From Saprospiraceae bacterium (lineage in GTDB: Bacteria > Bacteroidota > Bacteroidia > Chitinophagales > Saprospiraceae), in NCBI GenBank assembly GCA_021298575.1, contig JAJTFM010000030.1:1-38578 (forward strand): DNA of 38,578 nucleotides. Direction: 5' to 3'. The notes under the pieces are model-generated. The model made no database searches. It saw only the letters and a program-made list of their open reading frames with translations, and was not told the DNA's origin. Shown here piece by piece: positions 1-8,409 of the stretch; position 1 is the stretch's first letter, and each line of letters begins with the position of its first letter. The translations under genes and the position numbers were made by a program.

Positions 1-211
1 TTTTGTCCATGATCCAGCCTCCCGGGGCGTGAAGCCTGATTTCTGTAATTTTTTCCTGTACGGAGGTGCCGTTGTCCTGCAGTTTGAGGAGTAACTCTAC
101 TTCCACTGGCCGTTTAAAAAACCTCGAAAGGCGGCTGAGCTTCTCTTCAATAAACGTGATCAATTTCACATCTGCCTGAAAGTGAATGGCTTTCACATTA
201 ATTTTCATCAT
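1..211 (-). CDS. hpf: Ribosome hibernation promoting factor (HPF/RaiA family), 5' part, runs off window
   Basis: The reverse strand from 211 down to the window edge reads a protein starting MMKINVKAIHFQADVKL and continuing through a segment containing LLKLQDNG and EKITEIRLHAPG. This is the N-terminal half of the Bacteroidota-type HPF/RaiA (sigma-54 modulation) family, which binds the 30S A/P-site region and silences or dimerises ribosomes in stationary phase. About 70 residues are visible; the C-terminal third lies outside the window. Two consecutive ATG codons (211 and 208) can start it and I cannot choose between them. A weak -7-like TATACTTG lies at 287..280 with a TTG 21 bp further up. 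The family assignment rests on overall pattern rather than a catalytic motif. Confidence 0.82.
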   Translation of the reverse strand, partial: MMKINVKAIHFQADVKLITFIEEKLSRLSRFFKRPVEVELLLKLQDNGTSVQEKITEIRLHAPGGWIMDK

Positions 212-537
212 ACTAATCTGATTTTTAATGGTGAAGGAATTGGTTTGGAGCGATTTTCAGAGGTCGCTGTTTGTTACTGCAAGTATAAGTACCTGCGAAT
301 GAAAAGTGCAAGGGGTAAAAATGTCGTTCGTCGTCAAAATAACACTGTTCGTCAAGTGCCGCGTCAGACTGGAAGGTCCGGGTTAGTGCCGGAAATTTGA
401 GGAATATGCCCTGGTTTAATATTGTAATCCCTCAAAATACCGCAAATTATGGCCGTAACTTGTCAGATTAAGTGTTCTTATATATTGTGTTTAAGGTTTA
501 TTTCTATTTTTACGGTTGAATCAACTAATATCGGGAT
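212..537. other. Divergent intergenic region between hpf and the oxidoreductase
   Basis: About 326 bp without a convincing gene. It should hold both divergent promoters. On the minus strand TATACTTG (287..280) is a weak -7 candidate for hpf. On the plus strand TTG (485-487), 17 bp, TATTTTTA (505-512) is a weak candidate for the oxidoreductase. A perfect 11-bp dyad GTTGAATCAAC sits at 515-525, between that element and the ATG at 538, and could be an operator. TTTGAGG (396-402) and CCTCAAA (430-436) form a small inverted repeat. Short reading frames here have no recognisable content. Confidence 0.4.
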
Positions 538-1935
538 ATGTCCAACAGAAGACAGTTTATCAGAAGAATTGGCGGACTTGCGGCTGCCATCACCACCTCA
601 TCGCTTGCCGATCTGGCGGCGAGGGAGCGCTATGAAATGCTCGAACTACAACGCGGCAAGGCTTATTCGGCCAACGACAAAATAAGAGTAGGGGTCGTGG
701 GAATGGGAATCATAGGTGTCCGAAATACCCGTACTTTTCTGGAGCTGCCCGGTTTGGAGCTGGCGGCCGTCTGCGATTTGTACACAGGCCGGCTCGAGCG
801 GGCAAAGGAACTGTACGGCAAGCAGTTGTTTACCACAAAGGATTATCGCGAACTGCTCGTCCGGCCAGATATAGATGCCATTATAGTATGTACTTCCGAC
901 AACTGGCACGACCGCATCTCCATAGATGCCATGCGCGCGGGCAAGGCGGTTTACTGTGAAAAGCCGCTGGTGCACCAGTTGTCGCAGGGAAGCGAACTGA
1001 TGCGGGTGCAGAAGGAGACGGGTGCCCTGCTTCAGGTGGGCAGCCAGCGGGTGAGCAGTATCGTGTATGCCAAAGCCAAAGAATTGTACAAAGCCGGCGA
1101 AATCGGACAACTGAACTCGGTGGAGGCAGCCTTCGACCGGCAGAGTGTACTTGGCGCCTGGAAATACACCATGCCACCCGATGCTTCGCCTGATACGGTT
1201 GACTGGCAGCGGTTCGTCCGCGGGAAGGACAAATCTTCATTTGATCCCAAAAAGTTCTTCTGGTGGCGCAACTACAGGGAATATGGCACAGGCGTTGCCG
1301 GCGACCTGTTTGTGCACCTGTTATCGGGACTGCATTTCCTCACCGATTCACTGGGGCCATCCAGGATTTTTGCCACCGGCGATTTGTGTTACTGGAAAGA
1401 CGGGCGCAACGTGCCGGATGTGATGACCGCCGTACTGGAATATCCGGAATCGCCGCAGCACAAGGCATTTCAGGTGACGCTGAGGGTGAATCTGATGAGC
1501 GGGATGGGCGACACGGCCACCACCCGTTTCGTGGGAACAGAGGGTGTGATTGACTTTGGCTGGACCGACTTTACCATCAAGCGCAGCAAGATACCCGTTG
1601 CACCGGGTTATGGTGGCTGGGACAGTTTCGAAACCTATCCGCTGAGTATGCAGGAGCGTATCAGGAAACAATACGACGCCACTTATTCGCAGGCCGACCG
1701 ACAGGCACCGGCACTTTCCGATCTGCGATATGCCGCTCCGGATGGATACAGTGACTCGAAAGATCACTTTGCCAGCTTCTTCGCTGCGGTCAGGAAAGAG
1801 ATGCCTGTGGTGGAAGATGCGGCCTTCGGGTTCAGGGCGGCAGCGCCGTGTCTTGCCTGCAACGAAAGCTATTTCAGAGGGAAAGTGATCCACTGGGATC
1901 CCGTTCAGATGAGAGAGAAAAATGGCCGTGGTTGA
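538..1935 (+). CDS. Gfo/Idh/MocA family oxidoreductase with Tat-like signal
   Basis: NAD(P)-dependent sugar or cyclitol dehydrogenase-like protein of 465 residues. The N-terminus NRRQFIRRIGG resembles a twin-arginine signal (RR at 4-5), usual for Bacteroidota members of this family that act in the periplasm. The Rossmann motif GVVGMGIIG lies at 52-60 and the family's EKP cofactor/catalytic motif at 141-143. The C-terminal half, with WRNYREYGTG and GDLFVHLLSG, is typical of the secreted 'oxidoreductase domain' group. The ATG at 538 directly precedes the Tat motif. The gene stands alone, 58 bp before the aldehyde dehydrogenase, which has its own promoter. The substrate cannot be read from the sequence. 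A cytoplasmic location is possible if the RR motif is not functional. Confidence 0.88.
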   Translation: MSNRRQFIRRIGGLAAAITTSSLADLAARERYEMLELQRGKAYSANDKIRVGVVGMGIIGVRNTRTFLELPGLELAAVCDLYTGRLERAKELYGKQLFTTKDYRELLVRPDIDAIIVCTSDNWHDRISIDAMRAGKAVYCEKPLVHQLSQGSELMRVQKETGALLQVGSQRVSSIVYAKAKELYKAGEIGQLNSVEAAFDRQSVLGAWKYTMPPDASPDTVDWQRFVRGKDKSSFDPKKFFWWRNYREYGTGVAGDLFVHLLSGLHFLTDSLGPSRIFATGDLCYWKDGRNVPDVMTAVLEYPESPQHKAFQVTLRVNLMSGMGDTATTRFVGTEGVIDFGWTDFTIKRSKIPVAPGYGGWDSFETYPLSMQERIRKQYDATYSQADRQAPALSDLRYAAPDGYSDSKDHFASFFAAVRKEMPVVEDAAFGFRAAAPCLACNESYFRGKVIHWDPVQMREKNGRG

Positions 1936-1941
1936 GAAGTC

Positions 1942-1972
1942 TTGGCCGTTTCATCGGATTCCGGTAATTTCG
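1942..1972 (+). promoter_or_regulatory. Promoter of the aldehyde dehydrogenase gene
   Basis: TTG (1942-1944), 20 bp, TAATTTCG (1965-1972) resembles the Bacteroidota promoter (TTG at -33, TAnnTTTG at -7) with a C in place of the second-last T. It lies between the stop codon at 1935 and the ATG at 1994, leaving a leader of about 15 nt. Confidence 0.45.
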
Positions 1973-1993
1973 CACCATAAAATTTAAAAAAGC

Positions 1994-3430
1994 ATGTCTG
2001 ACGCACAGCACAATTACTCTACTGCCGCTATTCAGGCGGTTTTTGAACTCCAGCAGAAGCACCAGTGGGAGGTTGCCCGCTCGGGTGCCCGCGAGCGCAT
2101 AGCCCGGCTCAGGCGGCTTCATGATGCTGTGATTCGCTACAGGGATGATATTGAGGCGGCTGCGCGCGCCGATTTCGGGAAGCCGGGTATAGAAACGGTA
2201 CTCTCCGAGATTGGCCCGGTAACTACGGAAATCAGGCATGCCATCAGGCATTTGCGCTCATGGATGAAGCCCAAAAGGGTGTCAACACCCATGTTTCTGA
2301 CAGGTACCTGGTCAAAAATTCTTTACGAACCCAAGGGTGTCTGTCTGATTATATCTCCCTGGAATTTCCCCTTCAACCTCACTTTTGTGCCGCTGGTTTC
2401 GGCGATTGCAGCTGGTAACTGTGTCATTCTGAAGCCTTCAGAGTTCACGCCACACAGTTCGGCGCTGATGCGAAAAATCGTTGCCGAGTGTTTTCCGCCG
2501 GAAGAAGTAGCCCTGTTCGAAGGAGATGTCGAGGTTTCACAGGAACTTCTCAAACTGCCCTTCAATCATATATTTTTCACTGGCAGCCCGGCAGTAGGCA
2601 AAATCGTCATGCGTGCGGCGGCAGACAACCTCACGTCAGTTACACTCGAGCTGGGTGGGAAAAGTCCGGTTTTTGTGGATGAAAACACAGATATTGATCA
2701 TGCTGCTGCCAAAGTGGCCTGGCTGAAGTGCATGAATGCCGGACAAATATGTATTGCTCCGGATTATGTGCTCGTGCACGAGCGCGTACACGACGCGTTT
2801 GTAGAGGCACTCGTTAAAAAAATTCACACTTTTTACGGAGAAACAGAGGAAGCCCGGCGTCAGTCGCCCGACTATTGCCGGCTTGTGAGTCAGAAACACC
2901 AGGCCCGCGTTGCTTCTCTTTTCAGGGATGCGGTGGAACGCGGTGCTAAAGTGCACACCGGTGGCGGCGAAAATATATCCGAGCGATTCCTCGATCCTGC
3001 GGTCATTACCGATGTTCCGGATGGAGCAGCTATCTGGGAGGAAGAGATTTTTGGTCCGGTGCTGCCAGTAAGACCCTATAAAACGCTGGATGAGGCCCTT
3101 GCCTTCGTCAATGCCCGCCCGCGCCCGCTGGCAATCTATATTTTCAGCAACGACAAGCGCTACACCGACAAAATACATTCCGGTACAAGAGCCGGAGGCG
3201 GTACCGTCAACGATTGTGGTATTCACTTCTATCAGCCCAACATGCCGTTCGGAGGTGTTAACAACAGCGGTATTGGCGGATGCCATGGCGAGGCCGGTTT
3301 TCTGGAATTTTCCAACCAGCGCGGAGTAACCTGGCAAAACCGGATTTTCCCGCATAGCAATATGATTTTGCCCCCGTACGGCTCAAAAATTTCCCGTCTT
3401 CTCGGTGAAGCCGTTGTGAAATGGCTCTAA
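1994..3430 (+). CDS. NAD(P)-dependent aldehyde dehydrogenase (ALDH3-like)
   Basis: Aldehyde dehydrogenase superfamily protein of 478 residues that oxidises aldehydes to carboxylates. Visible landmarks in order: SPWNFPFNLT (oxyanion Asn124), LKPSE (Lys147, cofactor), FTGSPAVGK (about 195-203), ELGGKSP with general base Glu219, GQICIAPDY with nucleophile Cys253, and EIFGPVLPV. The C-terminal motif MPFGGVNNSGIGG and the compact length match the class 3 (ALDH3, fatty-aldehyde) branch rather than the roughly 500-residue class 1/2 enzymes. All catalytic residues are present, so it should be active. The next gene follows after 25 bp and probably shares the transcript. The physiological substrate is unknown. 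Confidence 0.9.
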   Translation: MSDAQHNYSTAAIQAVFELQQKHQWEVARSGARERIARLRRLHDAVIRYRDDIEAAARADFGKPGIETVLSEIGPVTTEIRHAIRHLRSWMKPKRVSTPMFLTGTWSKILYEPKGVCLIISPWNFPFNLTFVPLVSAIAAGNCVILKPSEFTPHSSALMRKIVAECFPPEEVALFEGDVEVSQELLKLPFNHIFFTGSPAVGKIVMRAAADNLTSVTLELGGKSPVFVDENTDIDHAAAKVAWLKCMNAGQICIAPDYVLVHERVHDAFVEALVKKIHTFYGETEEARRQSPDYCRLVSQKHQARVASLFRDAVERGAKVHTGGGENISERFLDPAVITDVPDGAAIWEEEIFGPVLPVRPYKTLDEALAFVNARPRPLAIYIFSNDKRYTDKIHSGTRAGGGTVNDCGIHFYQPNMPFGGVNNSGIGGCHGEAGFLEFSNQRGVTWQNRIFPHSNMILPPYGSKISRLLGEAVVKWL

Positions 3431-3455
3431 AACTACTCAATTTTCAAACCCGATT

Positions 3456-4469
3456 ATGAAAAGAACCCTGCTACTGGCAGCAACCTTCGCTGTGCTGGCC
3501 GCAGCCGCATGGTATGCTGCCACACAGATAAATACCAAAAGCTCAAATGTTTCCTGGGATATGGACTTCGCTGTCCGAAACACTGACGATATCGGCAAGA
3601 TATTCATCGCCGACCGTGAAAATCGGACAGCCACCCTTGAACGCAAGGATGGCACATGGATTTACAATGGAAAATATCCGGCACGTCAGACGGCCGTAAA
3701 TACACTTCTGGAAACTATCAGCCGCATCAATGTGCAGTATATTCCGCCCGAGGTATCAAAAAATACGATGATCAGGGAACTGGCTGCCGATGGAATCAAG
3801 GTCGAGATTTACGACAGGAACAACAAGCCAATAAAGGTGTATTATGTGGGTGGTATCACTGCCGACGAAAAAGGTACAATCATGCTCATGGAGGGCTCCG
3901 AAAAGCCTTATGTGGTACATATTCCTTCTTTTGTCGGACAGGTCAGGGTTCGGTACCTGCTTGGCGACGATAACTGGCGCGACAGGGCTGTTTTTGCTGA
4001 GAAGCCCGAAAAAATCACAGAAATAAGCGTGGAGTACCCACAGCGAAAGAGTGAATCCTTCATTATGGAGAAAAAGGGAGATCTGGATTATGCAGTCAGG
4101 CCGTATTTCTCAACTACATCGGTCAGCAAGCTCCCGCAGCGCAAGGGTGTAGCCGAAGGATACCTGCTTCAGTTTGAGAACCTGGGCGCAGAGGCTTATG
4201 AAACAACCAATCCGTTCCGGGATTCTGTAACGGCACTGGTGCCGTTTGCCATTGTAACAGTCAGGCGCGAGGATGGAGGTACGAGGCAGGCGCGGTTCTG
4301 GCCAACAGCTGTTCAGTATGAGCCGGCTACGGGCAAACCGTTCGTACACCGCTATTTTGCAGAGGTTGACAAATCCGACTTTATGCTGATACAGGACCGC
4401 GTATTCGGCCCGGTGTTCAGAGGCTACTCCTTCTTTTTTACACCCAATGACGGAGAGATCCGGCGATAA
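3456..4469 (+). CDS. DUF4340 domain-containing protein
   Basis: 337 residues. Residues 5-22 form a hydrophobic signal anchor (LLLAATFAVLAAAAWYAA), followed by a beta-rich body containing DIGKIFIADRENRTATLERK and RQTAVNTLLETISRI, the pattern of the DUF4340 family. Proteins with this domain often accompany gliding or ABC-type loci, but nothing like that is adjacent here and the biochemical role is unknown. It lies 25 bp behind the aldehyde dehydrogenase. Its TAA (4467-4469) directly abuts the stop codon of the convergent gene that ends at 4470, with no base between and no terminator hairpin visible. Confidence 0.8.
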   Translation: MKRTLLLAATFAVLAAAAWYAATQINTKSSNVSWDMDFAVRNTDDIGKIFIADRENRTATLERKDGTWIYNGKYPARQTAVNTLLETISRINVQYIPPEVSKNTMIRELAADGIKVEIYDRNNKPIKVYYVGGITADEKGTIMLMEGSEKPYVVHIPSFVGQVRVRYLLGDDNWRDRAVFAEKPEKITEISVEYPQRKSESFIMEKKGDLDYAVRPYFSTTSVSKLPQRKGVAEGYLLQFENLGAEAYETTNPFRDSVTALVPFAIVTVRREDGGTRQARFWPTAVQYEPATGKPFVHRYFAEVDKSDFMLIQDRVFGPVFRGYSFFFTPNDGEIRR

Positions 4470-6827
4470 TCAGAACGGATAGCCTACCGCAAGGTTGGGA
4501 TTGAAGTCTCTGATCTGTAATTTTGACACAAGATCCGGAATCCAGTATTTCCCGGTAACCGGATCCGGATACGGGTTTCTCAGCGGCAGTCCGAAGTCGA
4601 ACCTGATAACAAAATAGTCGAAGTCGCCGCGGATACCAAATCCTGTACCCAGGGCTATATTCTTGTAGGAGTCCAGATTGAGCTGAGATCCGGGCCTGTC
4701 GGTATCCTCCCGGATAGTCCAGATATTTCCGGCATCGAGGAAAACAGCGCCTCTGAAATAAGGAAACAGGGGAAACCTGAGCTCGGCATTCATTTCAAAA
4801 CGGAAGTCGCCGGCCTGATAGTAGGGTTGAATATCTCTTTTAAGGCCTGTTTCCGGGTTGATATCCACGTATCCGCCGGGGCCGAGTTCCCGGATCCTCC
4901 ACGCGCGCACGCTCGACGGGCCGCCGACAAAGTATTGTTTGACGTAGGGAACCGTGCGGCTGTCGCCGAAATTACTGGCAATACCCATTCCGGCGCGGAG
5001 AGCAAGTACAGTGTTTTCTGAAAAATTGCGCATGTAGGTCAGGTCCTGATCGAGCCGGATGTATTCGGAAAATTTCAGAGAACCTACCTGCCATTCCTTT
5101 CTTCCGGCAATGGCGCCCCACACTCTGTTGGCGGCCAGAACTTCCAGTCCCGACATCTCAAAACCGAGTCGGAAATTCCACCGGCTACCCTTTGGAGTAG
5201 TACGGCTCGAGTGTGAGTAGTTGAAAGAACGCAGTAAAAACCCTGTGAAGAGCTGGTTGTCAAAACTCAGTTCAAGAAATTTGCTTGGTGTCAGACTGGA
5301 GGCAAATTGTGGCCGCAGCAAATCTACTCCAATATGATTCCAGTTGAACTGATTATGGTTGTCAATTCGCAAATTGTATCCGAAGGAAGCATTGAGCAGA
5401 TGAAACTGATAAAAATTGGTTACCCTCAGATAGTCGTAATTCGCTGAAATGCGGGCACTTCCTTCCGTCTGCAGTTTCAAATAAAAGAGGGAAGAAGTTA
5501 GCCCCCGCCGGTAGAGCGCCTTCCACATCCCGAGATAGTCGAAATGTCGGGGAATAGTAAGCTCATTCTGTATTTTGAACTCACGCGCATAAATCAGGTT
5601 ACCCGCAGAAATATCGAACTCGGTATTGTAGTTGGCGGTTGTTCGCCAGTGCTCGGCACCGCTGAAAATATTTCTGTTGGTGAAGTAAAAAGAGGGAGAG
5701 ATACCAATCAGACCACCGTTCAGGGTGCTGTAACTGAGATCAATATCGCCGCCCGGCGTAAATCGCTTATTGGGGGACACATTGATTACCACATCAATCA
5801 CCCCCGGCTGAAGGCTGTCCTGACTGGGTCTCATGGACACAAAGCGATACACCCCCAGAGCGTTCAGGTTTTCCAGTGTTTTATCGAACTTGCTCTGATC
5901 ATATATATCGCCCGGCCTGAATCTGATTTTTTGTACAATACGGTCGGGCCTGACAAAAAACAGCGGTTCCACGGCAGCGAAATAAACACTGTCAATGAAA
6001 GTATCCCGCCGGAGTGCTGTTACCTCGGGAACCACCCCTGAATATACCTCTACCTTTCCAATCCGGTAGGTCTGGTGCATGACTGAGTCGCTGAAGGGCA
6101 GTATGTTCACCCGTACTTTTGCGGTAGTTCCGGTACTGTCACCTGTAAACTGGACGAACTGGGGGACAAAATAGGCGTATCCCTGATTTTTCAGCACGGC
6201 TGTTATGCGCAATCGTTCAGACTCAAAAAGCCGGGCATCGAGCGGGGCGTCTTTCTGGATGAGAGATTCGCCCGCGAACATATTCACCAGATCGTGTACA
6301 AGGGAATCTTTACTGGTGAATTCCACGTTGCTGACCTTATAGAGAGGCCCAAGTGCCAGATTGTATCTGACGGAAGCCTTGTATTTGCCGACTAACTGGG
6401 GCTTTGCATTACAGGATGCCTTGAAATAACCGCGTTGCCTCATTTGGTTTTGAAAGTTGATGGATGTCCGTCTGGCCAGTGCGGTATCGAGCACTACCGG
6501 TGCATCTATCTTCTTTGAGATCCACTTGATGAAACTTACTTTACTGTCCTTTTGCCCGTAATGCAGCCACATACTCAACGGGAATGTAATTACTGACCCG
6601 GAGCCAGGCTTTTGCCGGTACTGGGGTTCCAGTTCTGCGTTAATAACCGACTTGTCGTAGGAGCTTAGTGGCGTATCAGATTTAATGACCACCTTGTTGG
6701 ATACGAGAAATTTGCCGTCCCAGTCGGCCCCCAGATATTTGGAGGGGCTGCAAGATGAAAGCACCAGCGTGGCACTCAGAGCGATGCCGCGTAAAAGAAG
6801 TCCGGTATGGCAATTTGAAAGGCGCAA
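4470..6827 (-). CDS. TamA/BamA-family outer membrane protein (lipoprotein)
   Basis: An Omp85-type protein: N-terminal POTRA-like modules over roughly the first 330 residues, then a 16-stranded surface-antigen barrel ending in NPNLAVGYPF with a terminal Phe. In the barrel, YVKQYFVGGPSSVRAW matches the conserved (V/I)RG(F/Y)-type loop segment and DAGNIW is typical of late strands. The N-terminus carries a lipobox, LVLSSCSPSKY, so it is probably lipidated, as are Bacteroidota TamA-like proteins. No ATG is available. The frame opens with TTG at 6932, but a -7 promoter element (6873..6866) lies downstream of that, so I prefer TTG at 6827, which gives 785 residues and a normal 26-residue lipoprotein signal. 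It probably inserts or exports outer-membrane or surface proteins; partners are unknown. Confidence 0.85.
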   Translation of the reverse strand: MRLSNCHTGLLLRGIALSATLVLSSCSPSKYLGADWDGKFLVSNKVVIKSDTPLSSYDKSVINAELEPQYRQKPGSGSVITFPLSMWLHYGQKDSKVSFIKWISKKIDAPVVLDTALARRTSINFQNQMRQRGYFKASCNAKPQLVGKYKASVRYNLALGPLYKVSNVEFTSKDSLVHDLVNMFAGESLIQKDAPLDARLFESERLRITAVLKNQGYAYFVPQFVQFTGDSTGTTAKVRVNILPFSDSVMHQTYRIGKVEVYSGVVPEVTALRRDTFIDSVYFAAVEPLFFVRPDRIVQKIRFRPGDIYDQSKFDKTLENLNALGVYRFVSMRPSQDSLQPGVIDVVINVSPNKRFTPGGDIDLSYSTLNGGLIGISPSFYFTNRNIFSGAEHWRTTANYNTEFDISAGNLIYAREFKIQNELTIPRHFDYLGMWKALYRRGLTSSLFYLKLQTEGSARISANYDYLRVTNFYQFHLLNASFGYNLRIDNHNQFNWNHIGVDLLRPQFASSLTPSKFLELSFDNQLFTGFLLRSFNYSHSSRTTPKGSRWNFRLGFEMSGLEVLAANRVWGAIAGRKEWQVGSLKFSEYIRLDQDLTYMRNFSENTVLALRAGMGIASNFGDSRTVPYVKQYFVGGPSSVRAWRIRELGPGGYVDINPETGLKRDIQPYYQAGDFRFEMNAELRFPLFPYFRGAVFLDAGNIWTIREDTDRPGSQLNLDSYKNIALGTGFGIRGDFDYFVIRFDFGLPLRNPYPDPVTGKYWIPDLVSKLQIRDFNPNLAVGYPF

Positions 6828-6865
6828 AACACAACTTTTAATCGGGTTGGGTACCGAATTTATTG

Positions 6866-6873
6866 CAAAGATA
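6866..6873 (-). promoter_or_regulatory. -7 element of the TamA-like gene
   Basis: On the minus strand TATCTTTG followed by CA matches TAnnTTTG. Transcription would start near 6859, about 30 nt before the TTG at 6827. No clear -33 TTG is seen. The element lies inside the longest possible reading frame and therefore argues for the shorter start. Confidence 0.55.
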
Positions 6874-6936
6874 AGTATTGACAGTGAGGCTACCGTTCTT
6901 AACGCGCTATCTGAACGGAAAATTCCCGGCAAGCAC

Positions 6937-6944
6937 TATTTTCG
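6937..6944 (+). promoter_or_regulatory. -7 element of the RNA methyltransferase gene
   Basis: TATTTTCG followed by CACC, 21 bp before the ATG at 6966. It is the C-variant of TAnnTTTG also seen upstream of the aldehyde dehydrogenase. No -33 TTG is obvious. Confidence 0.35.
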
Positions 6945-6965
6945 CACCGAAAAATAACATTCCGG

Positions 6966-7724
6966 ATGCTCACTCAGAATCAGATCAGGCTAATCAATTC
7001 GCTGGAAGTCAAGAAATACCGGCAGGCAAACGGTCTGTTCGTTGTGGAGGGCGAGAAGATGGTGGCCGAGTTACTGCGCCAGAATCGCATAACTGTTACT
7101 GCCGTGTGGGGAACCGAAGTGTGGGCAGTGCGCCACCCGGATCTTCGACTGCTTGCCGGCGAAAAGTATCAGGAGGTGAATGAATCCGGACTGAAAAAAA
7201 TCTCGGCACTCACTACACCGAATGCCGTGCTGGCCCTTGCTGAAATACCGGGAGAGTTGCCCGACTGCACACTGCCCCGCAATCACCTTTGTTTTTACCT
7301 CGACGGGATACAGGATCCGGGCAATATGGGAGCCATATTGCGTATTGCCGACTGGTTCGGGTTCCCTGCCGTTTACTGTTCTCCGGAGAGTGTGGATATA
7401 TACAATTCAAAAGTGGTTCATGCGAGCATGGGGGCTGTACTCAGGGTCAGGTCATGGGAGTTGCCCCTGGATCAGCTGCTTGCCTCGACGGGAGAAATAC
7501 CTGTTGCCGGAGCTGTGCTCAATGGTGAAAACGCCCTTGACGTTGATTTGCCGGTCAACGGACTGCTGGTAATAGGTAATGAAGGCAGGGGTATTTCTGA
7601 AAAAACAGGAGGTATGCTGACCCGTCGCCTGACCATTCCCAGGCATCCGGATGGTGGAGCCGAGTCGCTGAACGCTTCGGTGGCAGCCGGCATACTTGCC
7701 GCGCTGAGCTTCCGTGGTCGTTGA
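6966..7724 (+). CDS. SpoU/TrmH-family RNA 2'-O-methyltransferase
   Basis: 252 residues with the full SPOUT signature. An N-terminal substrate-binding domain (about 1-100, with NGLFVVEGEKMVAELL) precedes motif 1, LDGIQDPGNMGAILRIAD (112-129, catalytic Arg126), motif 2, LVIGNEGRGIS (201-211), and motif 3, around ESLNASVAAGILAALS (233-248, Asn236). These form the trefoil knot that binds AdoMet. The family methylates ribose 2'-OH in 23S rRNA or tRNA; which nucleotide is modified here cannot be told. It is transcribed divergently from the TamA-like gene. The annotated ATG overlaps nothing and fits the family N-terminus. Confidence 0.88.
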   Translation: MLTQNQIRLINSLEVKKYRQANGLFVVEGEKMVAELLRQNRITVTAVWGTEVWAVRHPDLRLLAGEKYQEVNESGLKKISALTTPNAVLALAEIPGELPDCTLPRNHLCFYLDGIQDPGNMGAILRIADWFGFPAVYCSPESVDIYNSKVVHASMGAVLRVRSWELPLDQLLASTGEIPVAGAVLNGENALDVDLPVNGLLVIGNEGRGISEKTGGMLTRRLTIPRHPDGGAESLNASVAAGILAALSFRGR

Positions 7725-7774
7725 TTTCTGTGCGTTCGCCGATGAATGTACCACCATATTCATCAGATATACTG

Positions 7775-7782
7775 TACATTCG
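7775..7782 (+). promoter_or_regulatory. Possible -7 element of the LemA operon
   Basis: TACATTCG, the C-variant of TAnnTTTG, 29 bp before the ATG at 7812. It lies inside the longer reading frame that opens at 7746, which supports the internal start. No -33 element is seen. Confidence 0.3.
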
Positions 7783-7811
7783 TGCTGTCAAATCAAAAGA
7801 ACAAACAAGCC

Positions 7812-8405
7812 ATGATTGATTTTCGCAAGTATCTTCCCCTTATTTTCATAGCCCTTGGTGCTATGCTGGTTTTCAGCATGTGCGGGTCCTACAATAACGC
7901 CGTCAGTAAGGATGAAGGCGTTAAATCTGCCTGGTCGCAGGTAGAAAATCAGTACCAGCGCCGTGCCGACCTCATCCCTAATCTGGTTAATACCGTGAAA
8001 GGGTACGCCGACTTTGAAAAATCAACCCTCGAGGCGGTTATTCAGGCGCGCGCCTCCGCGACGCAGGTAAAGGTGGATCCCAACCAGCTCACGCCGGAGA
8101 ATATTCAGCGTTTTGAACAGGCTCAGCAGGGTCTGTCGGGTGCACTGGGCCGCCTGCTGGTGGTATCGGAAAACTATCCCGACCTGAAGGCCAACCAGAA
8201 CTTCATGGACCTGCAAAAACAGCTGGAGGGCACGGAAAACCGAATTTCAGTGGAAAGAAAGAACTTTAATACGGCTGTACAGGATTATAACTCCTATATA
8301 CGTCGTTTCCCTACCAATCTGCTGGTGGGTATGTTCGGATTCTCTCCCAAAGGCTATTTCCAGTCTCAGGCCGGTGCTGAACGCGCTCCCGAGGTGAAAT
8401 TCTGA
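7812..8405 (+). CDS. lemA: LemA family protein
   Basis: 197 residues from the ATG at 7812. I chose this start rather than the longer frame from 7746 because a promoter-like element lies at 7775 and LemA proteins begin with a short cytoplasmic end and one membrane segment. Residues 8-24 (LPLIFIALGAMLVFSMC) form that segment. The helical body contains GVKSAWSQVENQYQRRADLI and NLVNTVKGYADFE, the strongest LemA signature, and ends FGFSPKGYFQ. LemA-TPM-TPM operons are common in Bacteroidota. Their function is uncertain; envelope or membrane-protein homeostasis has been suggested. The next gene starts 4 bp after the stop. Confidence 0.92.
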   Translation: MIDFRKYLPLIFIALGAMLVFSMCGSYNNAVSKDEGVKSAWSQVENQYQRRADLIPNLVNTVKGYADFEKSTLEAVIQARASATQVKVDPNQLTPENIQRFEQAQQGLSGALGRLLVVSENYPDLKANQNFMDLQKQLEGTENRISVERKNFNTAVQDYNSYIRRFPTNLLVGMFGFSPKGYFQSQAGAERAPEVKF

Positions 8406-8409
8406 TAAA

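Noticed and set aside
7746-7811. Longer N-terminus for LemA
   Set aside because: The added residues are unlike the family, and a promoter-like element overlaps them.
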